Assembly (NCBI GenBank): GCA_014843695.1
Contig: CM026390.1
Location: 10,611,890 to 10,675,889 of the forward strand
DNA from: Archivesica marissinica
Taxonomy: Eukaryota; Mollusca; Bivalvia; Venerida; Vesicomyidae
Reading direction: 5' to 3'
Length of the DNA: 64,000 nucleotides
The translations under genes were made by a program, and so were the position numbers. The notes below the pieces were generated by a model. It saw only the letters and a list, made by a program, of their open reading frames with translations, was not told the origin of the DNA and did no database searches. Of this stretch, positions 11,101 through 26,100 are shown piece by piece. The stretch's first letter is position 1. Each line of letters opens with the position of its first letter.

Positions 11101-14100
11101 ATGACGCAATCGCGCACTATTTAACTTCTCCCAAACAGTGGGGTCTAGCTTGAGCCCTGTACTTAATATACAAGTCTGGTTCCACAGATACAAGTCTGGT
11201 TCCACAGATACAAGTTTGGTTCCACAGATACAAGTCTGGTTCCACATATACAAGTCTGGTTCCACAGATACAAGTTTGGTTCCACAGATACAAGTCTGGT
11301 TCCACAGATACAAGTTTGGTTCCACAGATACAAGTCTGGTTCCACAGATACAAGTTTGGTTCCACATATACAAGTTTGGTTCCACAGATACAAGTTTGGT
11401 TCCACAGATACAAGTTTGGTTCCACAGATACAAGTTTGGTATGTCCTTCCACAGATACAAGTTTGGTGTGTCCTTCCACAGATACAAGTTTGGTATGTCC
11501 TTCCACAGATACAAGTTTGGTATGTCCTTCCACATATACAAGTTTGGTATGTCCTTCCACAGATACAAGTTTGGTATGTCCTTCCACAGATACAAGTTTG
11601 GTATGTCCTTCCACAGATACAAGTTTGGTATGTCCTTCCACAGATACAAGTTTGGTATGTCCTTCCACAGATACAAGTTTGGTATGTCCTTCCACAGATA
11701 CAAGTTTGGTTCCACAGATACAAGTCTGGTTCCACATATACAAGTCTGGTTCCACAGATACAAGTTTGGTTCCACAGATACAAGTTTGGTTCCACAGATA
11801 CAAGTTTGGTTCCACAGATACAAGTTTGGTTCCACAGATACACGTTTGGTTCCACATATACAAGTTTGGTTCCACAGATACAAGTTTGGTTCCACAGATA
11901 CAAGTTTGGTTCCACAGATACAAGTTTGGTATGTCCTTCCACAGATACAAGTTTGGTGTGTCCTTCCACAGATACAAGTTTGGTATGTCCTTCCACAGAT
12001 ACAAGTTTGGTATGTCCTTCCACAGATACAAGTTTGGTATGTCCTTCCACAGATACAAGTTTGGTATGTCCTTCCACAGATACAAGTTTGGTATGTCCTT
12101 CCACAGATACAAGTTTGGTATGTCCTTCCACAGATACAAGTTTGGTATGTCCTTCCACAGATACAAGTTTGGTATGTCCTTCCACAGATGATCCAATGTA
12201 CTTCTGCTCTGAAACGCCATGATCATTTTAATGGAAATTCAAACATAGCTGGAATCGTTCGGATACTGCATTCAGAATGGCAGCCATCTTGAAATGCTAT
12301 TTTGACATGAGATAAGCTAGGTGGCCGCACTGAATTTAAATATTATAATATACACTGGTTATGATTGGCTCCCACCAAACAGTGAACGCATTTACACCTG
12401 AATGAATTGTGCATCAACATGATATGCAACTATGCATTAACCCGTAACCTGCCAATCACGACTAAAGTCGCGTTTGCAAACAACACATAGCCAGATCAGT
12501 CTGATCAGGCTCTATGCTGTTTGCTATTCGGATATTGGAGTTAAGACACTTGTCACACAACATAGAGCCTGATCAGACATGGCTGCTCTGGACATATGAT
12601 GTTTGCACATTCCATCCAATTTATTCGGCAAGTTACGGGTTAACTGAATTTGCTTGCATGTTTATTGGGTTTAAACTCACAATGATAGCTTATGTCATAT
12701 AACGACTGTCCAGCTGTCATTGGTGGAGGAAGATCGAGGGTGCCTGGAATACTGCTCGTATGGACACCTGGGTAGAACCGCTGACTTTCCGCATCCCACT
12801 TGGATATCTTCCTCATATGAGAGAATTCGAAATCTCCAGACAAATTCAAACATACAGCTGTGAGTGACACGAACTATGAATACAAAAGACTGTAACCAAT
12901 CAACCACGGAGACCCGCATTAACTAGATACCTATACTGAAAATGGCAGTCCGATTAGCGCAGTGGTTAGTGCGGTCGCTTCTCACCAATGCAACCCGGGT
13001 TCGATCCTCGGACCGGGAAGTATGTGAGATGGTACGGTGGTCGCCAGATCGGACAGGTGGATTTTCTCCGGGTAATCCGGTTTCCTCCCACATGAATGAC
13101 CACATATAAGTTATTAAAATTTGCTTCGCAATTGTTGTAAAATAAATAAACTTTAAAAAGGAAGTATGAACAGATTCAGGTTTCGCGCCTTTAGTTATTC
13201 ATATACGATACATTATTTAATATATACTATTTCAGATGCTTGCTCTGAGAAACATTGAAGCAAAATACATAAGCCATGGAGCGGAGGAAGTTGCCTCGTG
13301 TCACTCCGACAACCACCATTTACTTGCCCGATCAGAGTACAGAGAATTCTGTAATTTTACAAGTTTGAATTCAAATATGCCATGGTACTGCGGTAAGCCA
13401 CGTAGCCCTAAACTAGCATGTACAGATTGGCGATTTGTACGAAATCGGATTCCAAAGCTCCCTGCGACATTAACGACATGTGAAAAATTACTTTTACATC
13501 GGTGAGTCAATGTCCCTTGAGGTTATGTATGCCTGTGTATGTTTTGTTAAAGCTTAACATAAATTCGTTTATACAAATGTATTTTATAGCTCGACTGCGA
13601 AACAAGCTCTTACAACTTACAACTCTGATAGTCATGAAGACTCGCACTTAGTGTATGCATACACACAGAGCAAATTTATACAAGTTTAATATACATATAT
13701 AATTATTGTCACAGTGGTGGCAAACAACAAGATGGAACTGATTGCTCCTACTGAGCGAGAGGTATGGTCGTTCGTATTTTAACTGTTCGCACATGGCGTT
13801 AACTGCCGTTCTATTACATTGTTAACAAAATTCACACTGTTCCGACTGTGTCGATATGTAACTCTGTACCTGGACCCATTCATTGACTTTATAATATATT
13901 TGCACTGAAAATGCAGTTGTGAGTGGCAGTTCACAGTGACAGTTCACAGTGGCAGTTCACTACTAGTTAATTTAGTTATTCAGTGATTTAATTAATCCTG
14001 CTTGTTCCCTGACGGCCGATTCATTACTGGCTGCCCCAGCTACCGCTAACCGCTGACACGCCCAGTCTGTAGGGTGACCAGCTCACGCCAGCAAAATCCC

Positions 14101-17100
14101 TCTGTCGGCCGTGACCCCAGCTCGAGTGACGTAACTCTCTGGATGGCAGAACGGGTTGCACATCACTGGGCTATCTACCCAGGCTCCGTGTTCATGCGTG
14201 AAGCGACTACAATAAAATGATTATCATACTCTGTGCTACTCAGAGATCTAAGTTAGGCCTAATTCAGCCGTACTGATACACTTGGATTATACCACTGTTG
14301 TACATTAAACATGATAACGTTACTAGTAGACTTGCAGATCAGACACATATCCGTCTATCTCTATACACAAGACACCGTATCACTAGTAGCAGTCATGCTC
14401 GACCTATATATAGACTATCGGAACCACCAATGACCTTCATGGTCTACTTATAATAATGCCTACTCATAATGACACTCATGGTCTACAGATACATAGAAGT
14501 GGTACCAATACTGACAATCATGGTATACTGATACATAGACGTGGTACCAATACTGACAATCATGGTTTACAGATACATAGAAGTGGTACCAATACTGACA
14601 ATCATGGTCTACAGATACATAGACGTGGTACCAATACTGACAATCATGGTCTACAGATACATAGAAGTGGTACCAATACTGACAATCATGGTTTACAGAT
14701 ACATAGACGTGGTACCAATACTGACAATCATGGTCTACAGATACATAGACGTGGTACCAATACTGACAAGCATGGTCTACAGATACATATACGTGGTACC
14801 AATACTGACAATCATGGTCTACAGATACATATACGTAGTACCAATACTGACAATCATGGTTTACAGATACATAGACGTGGTACCAATACTGACAATCATG
14901 GTATACAGATACATAGACGTAGTACCAATACTGACAATCATGGTATACAGATACATAAACGTGGTACCAATACTGACAATCATGGTATACAGATACATAG
15001 ACATGGTACCAATAATGACAATCATGGTTTACAGATACATAAACGTGGTACCAATACTGACAATCATGGTTTACAGATACATAGACGTGGTACCAATACT
15101 GACAATCATGGTCTACAGATACATATACCTGGTACCAATACTGACAATCATGGTATACAGATACATAGACGTGGTACCAATAATGACAATCATGGTTTAC
15201 AGATACATAGACATGGTACCAATACTGACAATCATGGTATACAGATACATAGACGTGGTACCAATACTGACAATCATGGTTTACAGAGACATAGACGTGG
15301 TACCAATACTGACAATCATGGTCTACAGATACATAGACGTGGTACCAATACTGACAATCATGGTCTACAGATACATAGACGTGGTACCAATACTGACAAT
15401 CATGGTCTACAGATACATAGACGTGGTACCAATACTGACAATCATGGTCTACAGATACATAGAAGTGGTACCAATACTGACAATCATGGTTTACAGATAC
15501 ATAGACGTGGTACCAATACTGACAATCATGGTATACAGATACATAGACGTGGTACCAATACTGACAATCATGGTCTACAGATACATAGAAGTGGTACCAA
15601 TACTGACAATCATGGTTTACAGATACATAGACGTGGTACCAATACTGACAATCATGGTCTACAGATACATAGACGTGGTACCAATACTGACAATCATGGT
15701 CTACAGATACATAAACGTGGTACCAATACTGACAATCATGGTATACAGATACATAGACGTGGTACCAATAATGACAATCATGGTATACAGATACATATAC
15801 GTGGTACCAATACTGACAATCATGGTCTACAGATACATAGACGTGGTACCAATACTGACAATCATGGTCTACAGATACATAGACGTGGTACCAATACTGA
15901 CAATCATGGTATACAGATACATAGACGTGGTACCAATACTGACAATCATAGTATACAGATACATATACGTGGTACCAATACTGACAATCATGGTCTACAG
16001 ATACATAGACATGGTACCAATAATGACAATCATGGTTTACAGATACATAGACGTGGTACCAATACTGACAATCATGGTCTACAGATACATAGACATGGTA
16101 CCAATAATGACAATCATGGTTTACAGATACATAGACATGGTACCAATAATGACAATCATGGTCTACAGATACATATACGTTGTACCAATAATGACAATCA
16201 TGGTATACAGATACATAGACATGGTACCAATAATGACAATCATGGTATACATATACATAGACATGGTACCAATAAGGACAATCATGGTATACAGATACAT
16301 AGACGTAGTACCAATACTGACAATCATGGTATACAGATACATAAACGTTGTACCAATACTGACAATCATGGTATACAGATACATAGACATGGTACCAATA
16401 ATGACAATCATGGTTTACAGATACATAAACGTTGTACCAATAATGACAATCATGGTATACATATAGATATACGTGGTACCGATACTGACAATCATGGTCT
16501 ACAGATACATAGACATGGTACCAATAATGACAATCATGGTCTACAGATACATAGACATGGTACCAATAAGGACAATCATGGTATACAGATACATAGACAT
16601 GGTACCAATAATGACAATCATGGTTTACAGATACATAGACGTGGTACCAATAATGACAATCATGGTCTACAGATACATAGACGTGGTACCAATAATGACA
16701 ATCATGGTTTACAGATACATAGACATGGTACCAATAATGACAATTATGGTCTACAGATACATAGACGTGGTACCAATACTGACAATCATGGTTTACAGAT
16801 ACATAGACGTGGTACCAATAATGACAATCATGGTCTACATATACATAGACGTTGTACCAATACTGACAATCATGGTCTACAGATACATAGACGTGGTACC
16901 AATACTGACAATCATGGTCTACAGATACATAGACATAGTACCAATACTGACAATCATGGTATACAGATACATAGACGTAGTACCAATTCTGACAATCATG
17001 GTATACAGATACATAAACGTGGTACCAATACTAACAATCATGGTATAGAGATACATAAACGTGGTACCAATACTGACAATCATGGTCTACAGATACATAG

Positions 17101-20100
17101 ACATAGTACCAATACTGACAATCATGGTATACAGATACATAGACGTGGTACCAATAATGACAATCATGGTTTACAGATACATAGACGTGGTACCAATACT
17201 GACAATCATGGTTTACAGATACATAGACGTGGTACCAATAATGACAAGCATGGTATACAGATACATATACCTGGTACCAATACTGACAATCATGGTATAC
17301 AGATACATAGACGTGGTACCAATACTGACAATCATGGTTTACAGATACATAGACGTGGTACCAATACTGACAATCATGGTATACAGATACATAGACGTAG
17401 TACCAATACTGAAAATCATGGTATACAGATACATAGACGTGGTACCAATAATGACAATCATGGTTTACAGATACATAGACGTGGTACCAATACTGACAAT
17501 CATGGTTTACAGATACATAGACGTGGTACCAATAATGACAAGCATGGTATACAGATACATATACCTGGTACCAATACTGACAATCATGGTATACAGATAC
17601 ATAGACGTGGTACCAATACTGACAATCATGGTTTACAGATACATAGACGTGGTACCAATACTGACAATCATGGTATACAGATACATAGACGTAGTACCAA
17701 TACTGAGAATCATGGTATACAGACACATAGACGTGGTACCAATACTGACAATCATGGTATACAGATACATAGAGGTAGTACCAATACTGACAATCATGGT
17801 ATACAGATACATAGACATGGTACCAATAATGACAATCATGGTATACAGATACATAGACGTAGTACCAATACTGACAATCATGGTCTACAGATACATAGAC
17901 ATGGTACCAATAATGACAATCATGGTCTACAGATACATAGACATGGTACCAATAATGACAATCATGGTTTACAGATACATATACATGGTACCAATAATGA
18001 CAATAATGGTCTACAGATACATAGACGTAGTACCAATACTGACAATCATGGTCTACAGATACATAGACATGGTACCAATAATGACAATCATGGTCTACAG
18101 ATACATAGACATGGTACCAATAAGGAGAATCATGGTATACAGATACATAGACATGGTACCAATAATGACAATCATGGTTTACAGATACATAGACGTGGTA
18201 CCAATAATGACAATCATTGTCTACATATACATAGACGTGGTACCAATAATGACAATCATGGTTTACAGATACATAGACATGGTACCAATAATGACAATTA
18301 TGGTCTACAGATACATAGACGTGGTACCAATAATGACAATCATGGCATACAGATACATAGACGTGGTACCAATACTGACAATCATGGTTTACAGATACAA
18401 AGACGTGGTACCAATAATGACAATCATGGTCTACAGATACATAGACGTGGTACCAATACTGACAATCATGGTATACAGATACATAGACGTAGTACCAATA
18501 CTGACAATCATGGTCTACAGATACATAGACGTGGTACCAATACTGACAATCATGGTCTACAGATACATAGACATGGTACCAATACTGACAATCATGGTAT
18601 ACAGATACATAGACGTAGTACCAATTCTGACAATCATGGTATACAGATACATAAGCGTAGTACCAATACTGACAATCATGGTATACAGATACATAGACGT
18701 CGTACCAATAATGACAATCATGGTTTACAGATACATAGACGTGGTACCAATACTGACAATCATGGTTTACAGATACATAGACGTGGTACCAATACTGACA
18801 CTCATGGTTTACAGATACATAGACGTAGTACCAATACTGACAATCATGGTCTACAGATACATAGACGTGGTACCAATACTGACAATCATGGTCTACAGAT
18901 ACATAGACATGGTACCAATACTGACAATCATGGTATACAGATACATAGACGTAGTACCAATTCTGACAATCATGGTATACAGATACATAAGCGTAGTACC
19001 AATACTGACAATCATGGTATACAGATACATAGACGTCGTACCAATAATGACAATCATGGTTTACAGATACATAGACGTGGTACCAATACTGACAATCATG
19101 GTTTACAGATACATAGACGTGGTACCAATACTGACACTCATGGTTTACAGATACATAGACGTAGTACCAATACTGACAATCATGGTCTACAGATACATAG
19201 ACGTGGTACCAATACTGACAATCATGGTCTACAGATACATAGACATGGTACCAATACTGACAATCATGGTATACAGATACATAGACGTAGTACCAATTCT
19301 GACAATCATGGTATACAGATACATAGACGTGGTACCAATAATGACAATCATGGTCTACAGATACATAGACGTCGTACCAATAATGACAATCATGGTTTAC
19401 AGATACATAGACGTAGTACCAATACTGACAATCATGGTCTACAGATACATAGACGTGGTACCAATAATGACAATCATGGTTTACAGATACATATACATGG
19501 TACCAATAATGACAATCATGGTCTACAGATACATAGACGTGGTACCAAAACTGACAATCATGGTCTACAGATACATAGACATGGTACCAATAATGACAAT
19601 CATGGTCTACAGATACATAGACATGGTACCAATAAGGACAATCATGGTATACAGATACATAGACATGGTACCAATAATGACAATCATGGTTTACAGACAC
19701 ATAGACATGGTACCAATAATGACAATTATGGTCTACAGATACATAGACGTAGTACCAATAATGACAATCATGGCATACAGATACATAGACGTGGTACCAA
19801 TACTGACAATCATGGTTTACAGATACATAGACGTGGTACCAATAATGACAATCATGGTCTACAGATACATAGACGTGGTACCAATACTGACAATCATGGT
19901 ATACAGATACATAGACGTAGTACCAATACTGACAATCATGGTCTACAGATACATAGACGTGGTACCAATATTGACAATCATGGTATACAGATACATAGAC
20001 GTAGTACCAATACTGACAATCATGGTATACAGATACATAAACGTGGTACCAATACTGACAGTCATGGTATACAGATACATAGACGTGGTACCAATAATGA

Positions 20101-23100
20101 CAATCATGGTTTACAGATACATTGACGTGGTACCAATACTGACAATCATGGTATACAGATACATAGACGTGGTACCAATAATGACAAGCATGGTATACAG
20201 ATACATATACCTGGTACCAATACTGACAATCATAGTATACAGATACATAGACGTGGTACCAATACTGACAATCATGGTTTACAGATACATAGACGTGGTA
20301 CCAATACTGACAATCATGGTATACAGATACATAGACATGGTACCAATACTGACAATCATGGTATACAGATACATATACGTGGTACCAATACTGACAATCA
20401 TGGTTTACAGATACATATACATGGTACGAATAATGACAATCCTGGTTTACAGATACATAGACATGGTACAAATAATGACAATCATGGTTTACAGATACAT
20501 ATACGTTGTACCAATACTGACAATCATGGTTTACATATACATAGACGTGGTACCAATAATGACAATCATGGTATACAGATACATAGACGTTGTACCAATA
20601 CTGACAATCATGGTATACATATACATAGACGTTGTACCAATACTGACAATCATGGTATACAGATACATAGACATGGTACCAATACTGACAATCATGGTAT
20701 ACAGATACATAGACGTTGTACCAATACTGACAATCATGGTATACAGATACATAGACATGGTACCAATAATGACAACCATGGTATACAGATACATAGACGT
20801 AGTACTAATACTGACAATCATGGTCTACAGATACATAGACGTGGTACCAATAATGACAATCATGGTCTACAGATACATAGACATGGTACCAATAATGACA
20901 ATCATGGTATACAGATACATAGACGTGGTACGAATACTGACAATCATGGTCTACAGATACATAGACATGGTACCAATTATGACAATCATGGTTTACAGAT
21001 ACATAGACATGGTACCAATAATGACAATCATGGTCTACAGATACATAGACGTGGTACCAATACTGACAATCATGGTCTACAGATACATAGACATGGTACC
21101 AATAATGACAATCATGGTCTACAGATAAATAGACATGGTACCAATAAGGACAATCATGGTATACAGATACATAGACATGGTACCAATAATGACAATCATG
21201 GTTTACAGATACATAGACGTGGTACCAATAATGACAATCATGGTCTACAGATACATAGACGTGGTACCAATAATGACAATCATGGTTTACAGATACATAG
21301 ACATGGTACCAATAATGACAATCATGGTATACAGATACATAGACGTGGTACCAATACTGACAATCATGGTCTACAGATACATAGACATGGTACCAATACT
21401 GACAATCATGGTCTACAGATACATAGACGTGGTACCAATAATGACAATCATGGTTTACAGATACATAGACATGGTACCAATAATGACAATCATGGTATAC
21501 AGATACATAGACGTGGTACCAATACTGACAATCATGGTCTACAGATACATAGAAGTGGTACCAATACTGACAATCATGGTCTACAGATACATAGACATGG
21601 TACCAATACTGACAATCATGGTATACAGATACATAGACGTAGTACCAATACTGACAATCATGGTATACAGATACATAAACGTGGTACCAATACTGACAAT
21701 CATGGTATACAGATACATAGACGTGGTACCAATACTGACAATCATGGTTTACAGATACATAGACGTTGTACCAATACTGACAATCATGGTATACAGATAC
21801 ATATACGTGGTACCAATACTGACAATCATGGTATACAGATACATAGACGTGGTACCAATAATGACAAGCATGGTATACAGATACATATACCTGGTACCAA
21901 TACTGACAATCATGGTATACAGATACATAGACGTGGTACCAATACTGACAATCATGGTATACAGATACATAGACATGGTACCAATAATGACAATCATGGT
22001 CTACATATAGATATACGTTGTACCAATACTGACAATCATGGTTTACAGATACATAGACATGGTACCAATACTGACAATCATGGTTTACAGATACATAGAC
22101 GTAGTACCAATAATGACAATCATGGTTTACAGATACATAGACGTGGTACCAATACTGACAATCATGGTTTACAGATACATAGACGTTGTACCAATAATGA
22201 CAATCATGGTTTACAGATACATAGACCTGGTACCAATACTGACAATCATGGTTTACAGATACATAGACATGGTACCAATACTGACAATCATGGTTTACAG
22301 ATACATAGACGTTGTACCAATACTGACAATCATGGTTTACAGATACCTAAACGTAGTACCAATAATGACAATCATGGTATACATATAGATATACGTGGTA
22401 CCAATACTGACAATCATGGTCTACAGATACATATACATGGTACCAATGATGACAATCATGGTTTACATATACATATACGTGGTACCAATACTGACAATCA
22501 TGGTCTACAGATACATATACGTGGTACCAATACTGACAATCATGGTCTACAGATACATATACATGGTACCAATACTGACAATCATGGTTTACAGATACAT
22601 AGACATGGTACCAATACTGACAATCATGGTTTACAGATACATAGACATGGTACCAATAATGACAATCATGGTATACAGATACATAGACGTGGTACCAATA
22701 ATGACAATCATGATTTACAGATACATAGACATGGTACCAATAATGACAAGCATGGTATACAGATACATAGACATGGTACCAATACTGACAATCATGGTTT
22801 ACAGATACATAGACATGGTACCAATAATGACAAGCATGGTATACAGATACATAGACATGGTACCAATAATGACAATCATGGTATACAGATACATAGACTC
22901 GGTACCAATAATGACAATCATGGTCTACAGATACATAGACTCGGTACCAATAATGACAATCATGGTCTACAGATACATAGACATGGTACCAATAATGACA
23001 ATCATGACTTACAGATACATAGACGTGGTACCAATAATGATAATCATGATTTACAGATACATAGACGTGGTTCCAATAATGACAACCCCTCTTTCTCCAC

Positions 23101-26100
23101 TCTCGCCATGTGAGCGTATCTAATACCATAAATATAAATCGACTCGTATATAAGCGTCGGACAGTTCAACATTCCAAATACAGACGGATATATAGTCACT
23201 TGGTAACAGGCTGGACTGGTAATCCAGGGATCGCAGGTTCGATCCCCCGCCTGACCATAATAAAATTAACAGTCTATCAGATGGGAGGGTAAACCGAGGT
23301 TTCCTGTCGATGCTTTACACCGTACACGTAAAGAACCAGAGGAAACTCTGGAATGGGTCTCTCTCTGTATCATTGCACTATCCTCCATAAATCTAAGATG
23401 ACTAATCTCTTCAGGAGGCGTCGCTCATATGGGCAACCGGTAGCGATGATGAATAAACGTAAAACACACACACATTCCAAATATCTTTAATCTTTAGATC
23501 ATAATGTCTACCAAACGAATGTTTTCGTGCAAGGCCTTGGAGAGTAATTTTACTGATAAAGGGAACAGTGTTTAGTGATGAGCTAAATCCAAGTCGCATA
23601 ATACTAGTTTGATTCACATGTATATCAATTAAACGGGAATTTCCCTAATAAGTAATGTATAATATTATGACAATGAACCTTAGCGGTTAGGTATACGTTA
23701 TTCCCCATTTAGTATAAATTTACCTACTGAACTGTACAGTGGTACGACATAATGTACGTACATCCATTGGCAATGAAGCCCCGACTACACAGTAGTCAAT
23801 CTGGTCACTTTAATTGTGTTACATTGTTCAATTAGAGACATCGCTGGCGTTTCTATTACCTCCCTTGGCAGATAATGTCTGATATATCACATGTATATCG
23901 GTCCTTTTAGTTCGAATCCTTTTTACTATTGTTCCCTAACCAGATATTGCGGTATGATAACTGTGATTTATGTCTTATTTTAAACACTTTCTTCCCATGT
24001 TTCTGAAAAATGTCCAAGTTCCCATATTCACATGGCGTCGGCCATATATAAGCAATATCATAATTGATTCACCACACGTACAGACGGATCTGTAGTCCAG
24101 TTGTAACACACTGGACTGGTAATCCAGGGATCGCATGTTCGATCCCCCGTCTGACCCTAATAAAATTAACAGTCTTTCAGATGCGACTTTAAACCGAGAT
24201 CTCGTGTCGGTGCTGTACACCGTGCACGTAAAATAACCAGAGGAGACTGGCTCTGTCTGTATCATTGCGCTATCCTCCAAAAATCTAAAATGACTAATAC
24301 CTTCAGGAGGCGTCGCTCATATGGGCAACCGGTATCGACGATAAATAAACGTAAAAACACACACAAGTCACCACACGACAAAACCAACATAATGCTGATA
24401 AACTACTCAATAACTGCTAATGATAGAAAGATAAACTTGGTACGAAACGGTTGCTAATACGGTCACTCCTGTGTTAGTGATCACCTCTATTAAGTCACCA
24501 GATTCCCAACATGTTGTTTTATTATACATCTGTGATTACCTTGGCTGTTGCCTGCGACAGGTTTGACTGTATTCTGAGCCAGAATCTGAAAATAACCGAG
24601 GCAACCTCCCACCCCGAATTATTATGTGGATGCTTGTCTGTGCATTCTAATGTCAGCCTTATCAGAGTTTTCCTATACATGTCCTTACTTGCCAAATTCT
24701 AACCGAGGCGAGTGTGGCTACGGGCTTGCATAGCAGTTCTTGACGTATATGCACATGTTGGTTTTGCTGCCTTGTGGCTCATATTATTAAGCTAATGGTT
24801 TGAGTGTGTTTAATAATGTGCATATATTTAAAACAATGTCATATCGTTGTTCCAGGGTACATCTGAAGTTTCCGAAGAGGCTTCGAATAAAGGTAAAAGA
24901 AGACCTCATGTTCGGTACTCGAATTCCAGAACCCAGCATGCCATGTTCAAAGTACGACAGAAAGTTGTGTCAAAGACAAAACTCAACAGGTTACTTCTTC
25001 AATGGACAATGGCATTTGCGACATTGTAGAGGTATAAAGGGCCTCTTCCTAAAGTGTGATAATGTTATAACCATGTTCCAATGTTTAATGGCAAAGTACA
25101 AAATGCAATATGCATAATTGGAAGTCGTGATAGCGCAGTGGATGCGCGTTCGCTTCAGGTGCGAAAGGTCCGGAGTTCGAGCCCCACTGGAGCCGTTACG
25201 ATTGTGCCCTTAGGCAAGGCATTTAACTTCCACGTTGCCTCTCTCTCCCTCGTGGCGATGGATTCCATCAGGAATGAGGTCTCGAGAGTGATTTATATAA
25301 GTTGAAATAACTTGTTTCGCAATCGAGCTAAAATAAATTTGTATAAACTAATATGCATAATTTATGCAACAAATATACTCGTACGGTGATTGTCAGCTAA
25401 TTATGCTTGATCACAGAGGCAGTAGGCAATACATACCAGTGAACGAGTTCGAAATTATAAAGTCTGTCCACCAAGGAAAAACAATGTTCATTTCACACAT
25501 AAACTAGCATGTAACATTTATTTTATTATACCGAACCATCGTTTGGTACAGAATTATAAAGACGCTTGCAAATAATGTGTCGCTTTCAATTCATTCAATC
25601 CAGGTCGAGTTATGTGCCCCTATTTAACAACGAAAATGTTATGGCGGTCACATGACGGACTGTACATGTCAAAATATGAAATAGATTTTAAAGGATGGAA
25701 TTATTAAATGATTAGCCTATAAGACAATAGCATTTATAATATAATATACATTGTAATGTGTACATGTACATAGACAAACAATATATCAGGGTAAGTCAGG
25801 TGTAAGTTGTGCTTGTCATTGGTGAATTAAGTACATATACATTAACACATACATCTACTTTTCTATAGTTTATAAACATTTAATTTAGCTCGATTACGAA
25901 ACAGGTTCTTACAACTTATATTAATCACTCTTGAGACCTCATTCCCCGATGGAATACATCGCCAAGAGGGAGAGAGAATATGAAACATGGAATTAAAATG
26001 CCTTTTCTAAGGGCATAATCGTAACGGCTCCAGCTGGGGTTCGAACTCCGGATCTTTCACACCTAAAGCGAACGCTCTACCACGACGCACTCACGTCCTC

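Noticed and set aside
11053..12292. ORFs with NLYLWKDIP or YKFGMSFHR repeats
   Set aside because: Products of the 20/27-bp minisatellite in NXPE intron 3; both strands are open at once.
14456..20125. An 1889-codon open frame of 14-residue repeats (HRRGTNTDNHGLQI type), and long frames on both strands at 17031-20471 and 17061-21128
   Set aside because: The DNA unit is 42 bp, divisible by 3 and stop-free in several frames, so several frames and both strands are open at once. Variants do not favour synonymous change in any frame, and the array lies inside a phase-proven intron.
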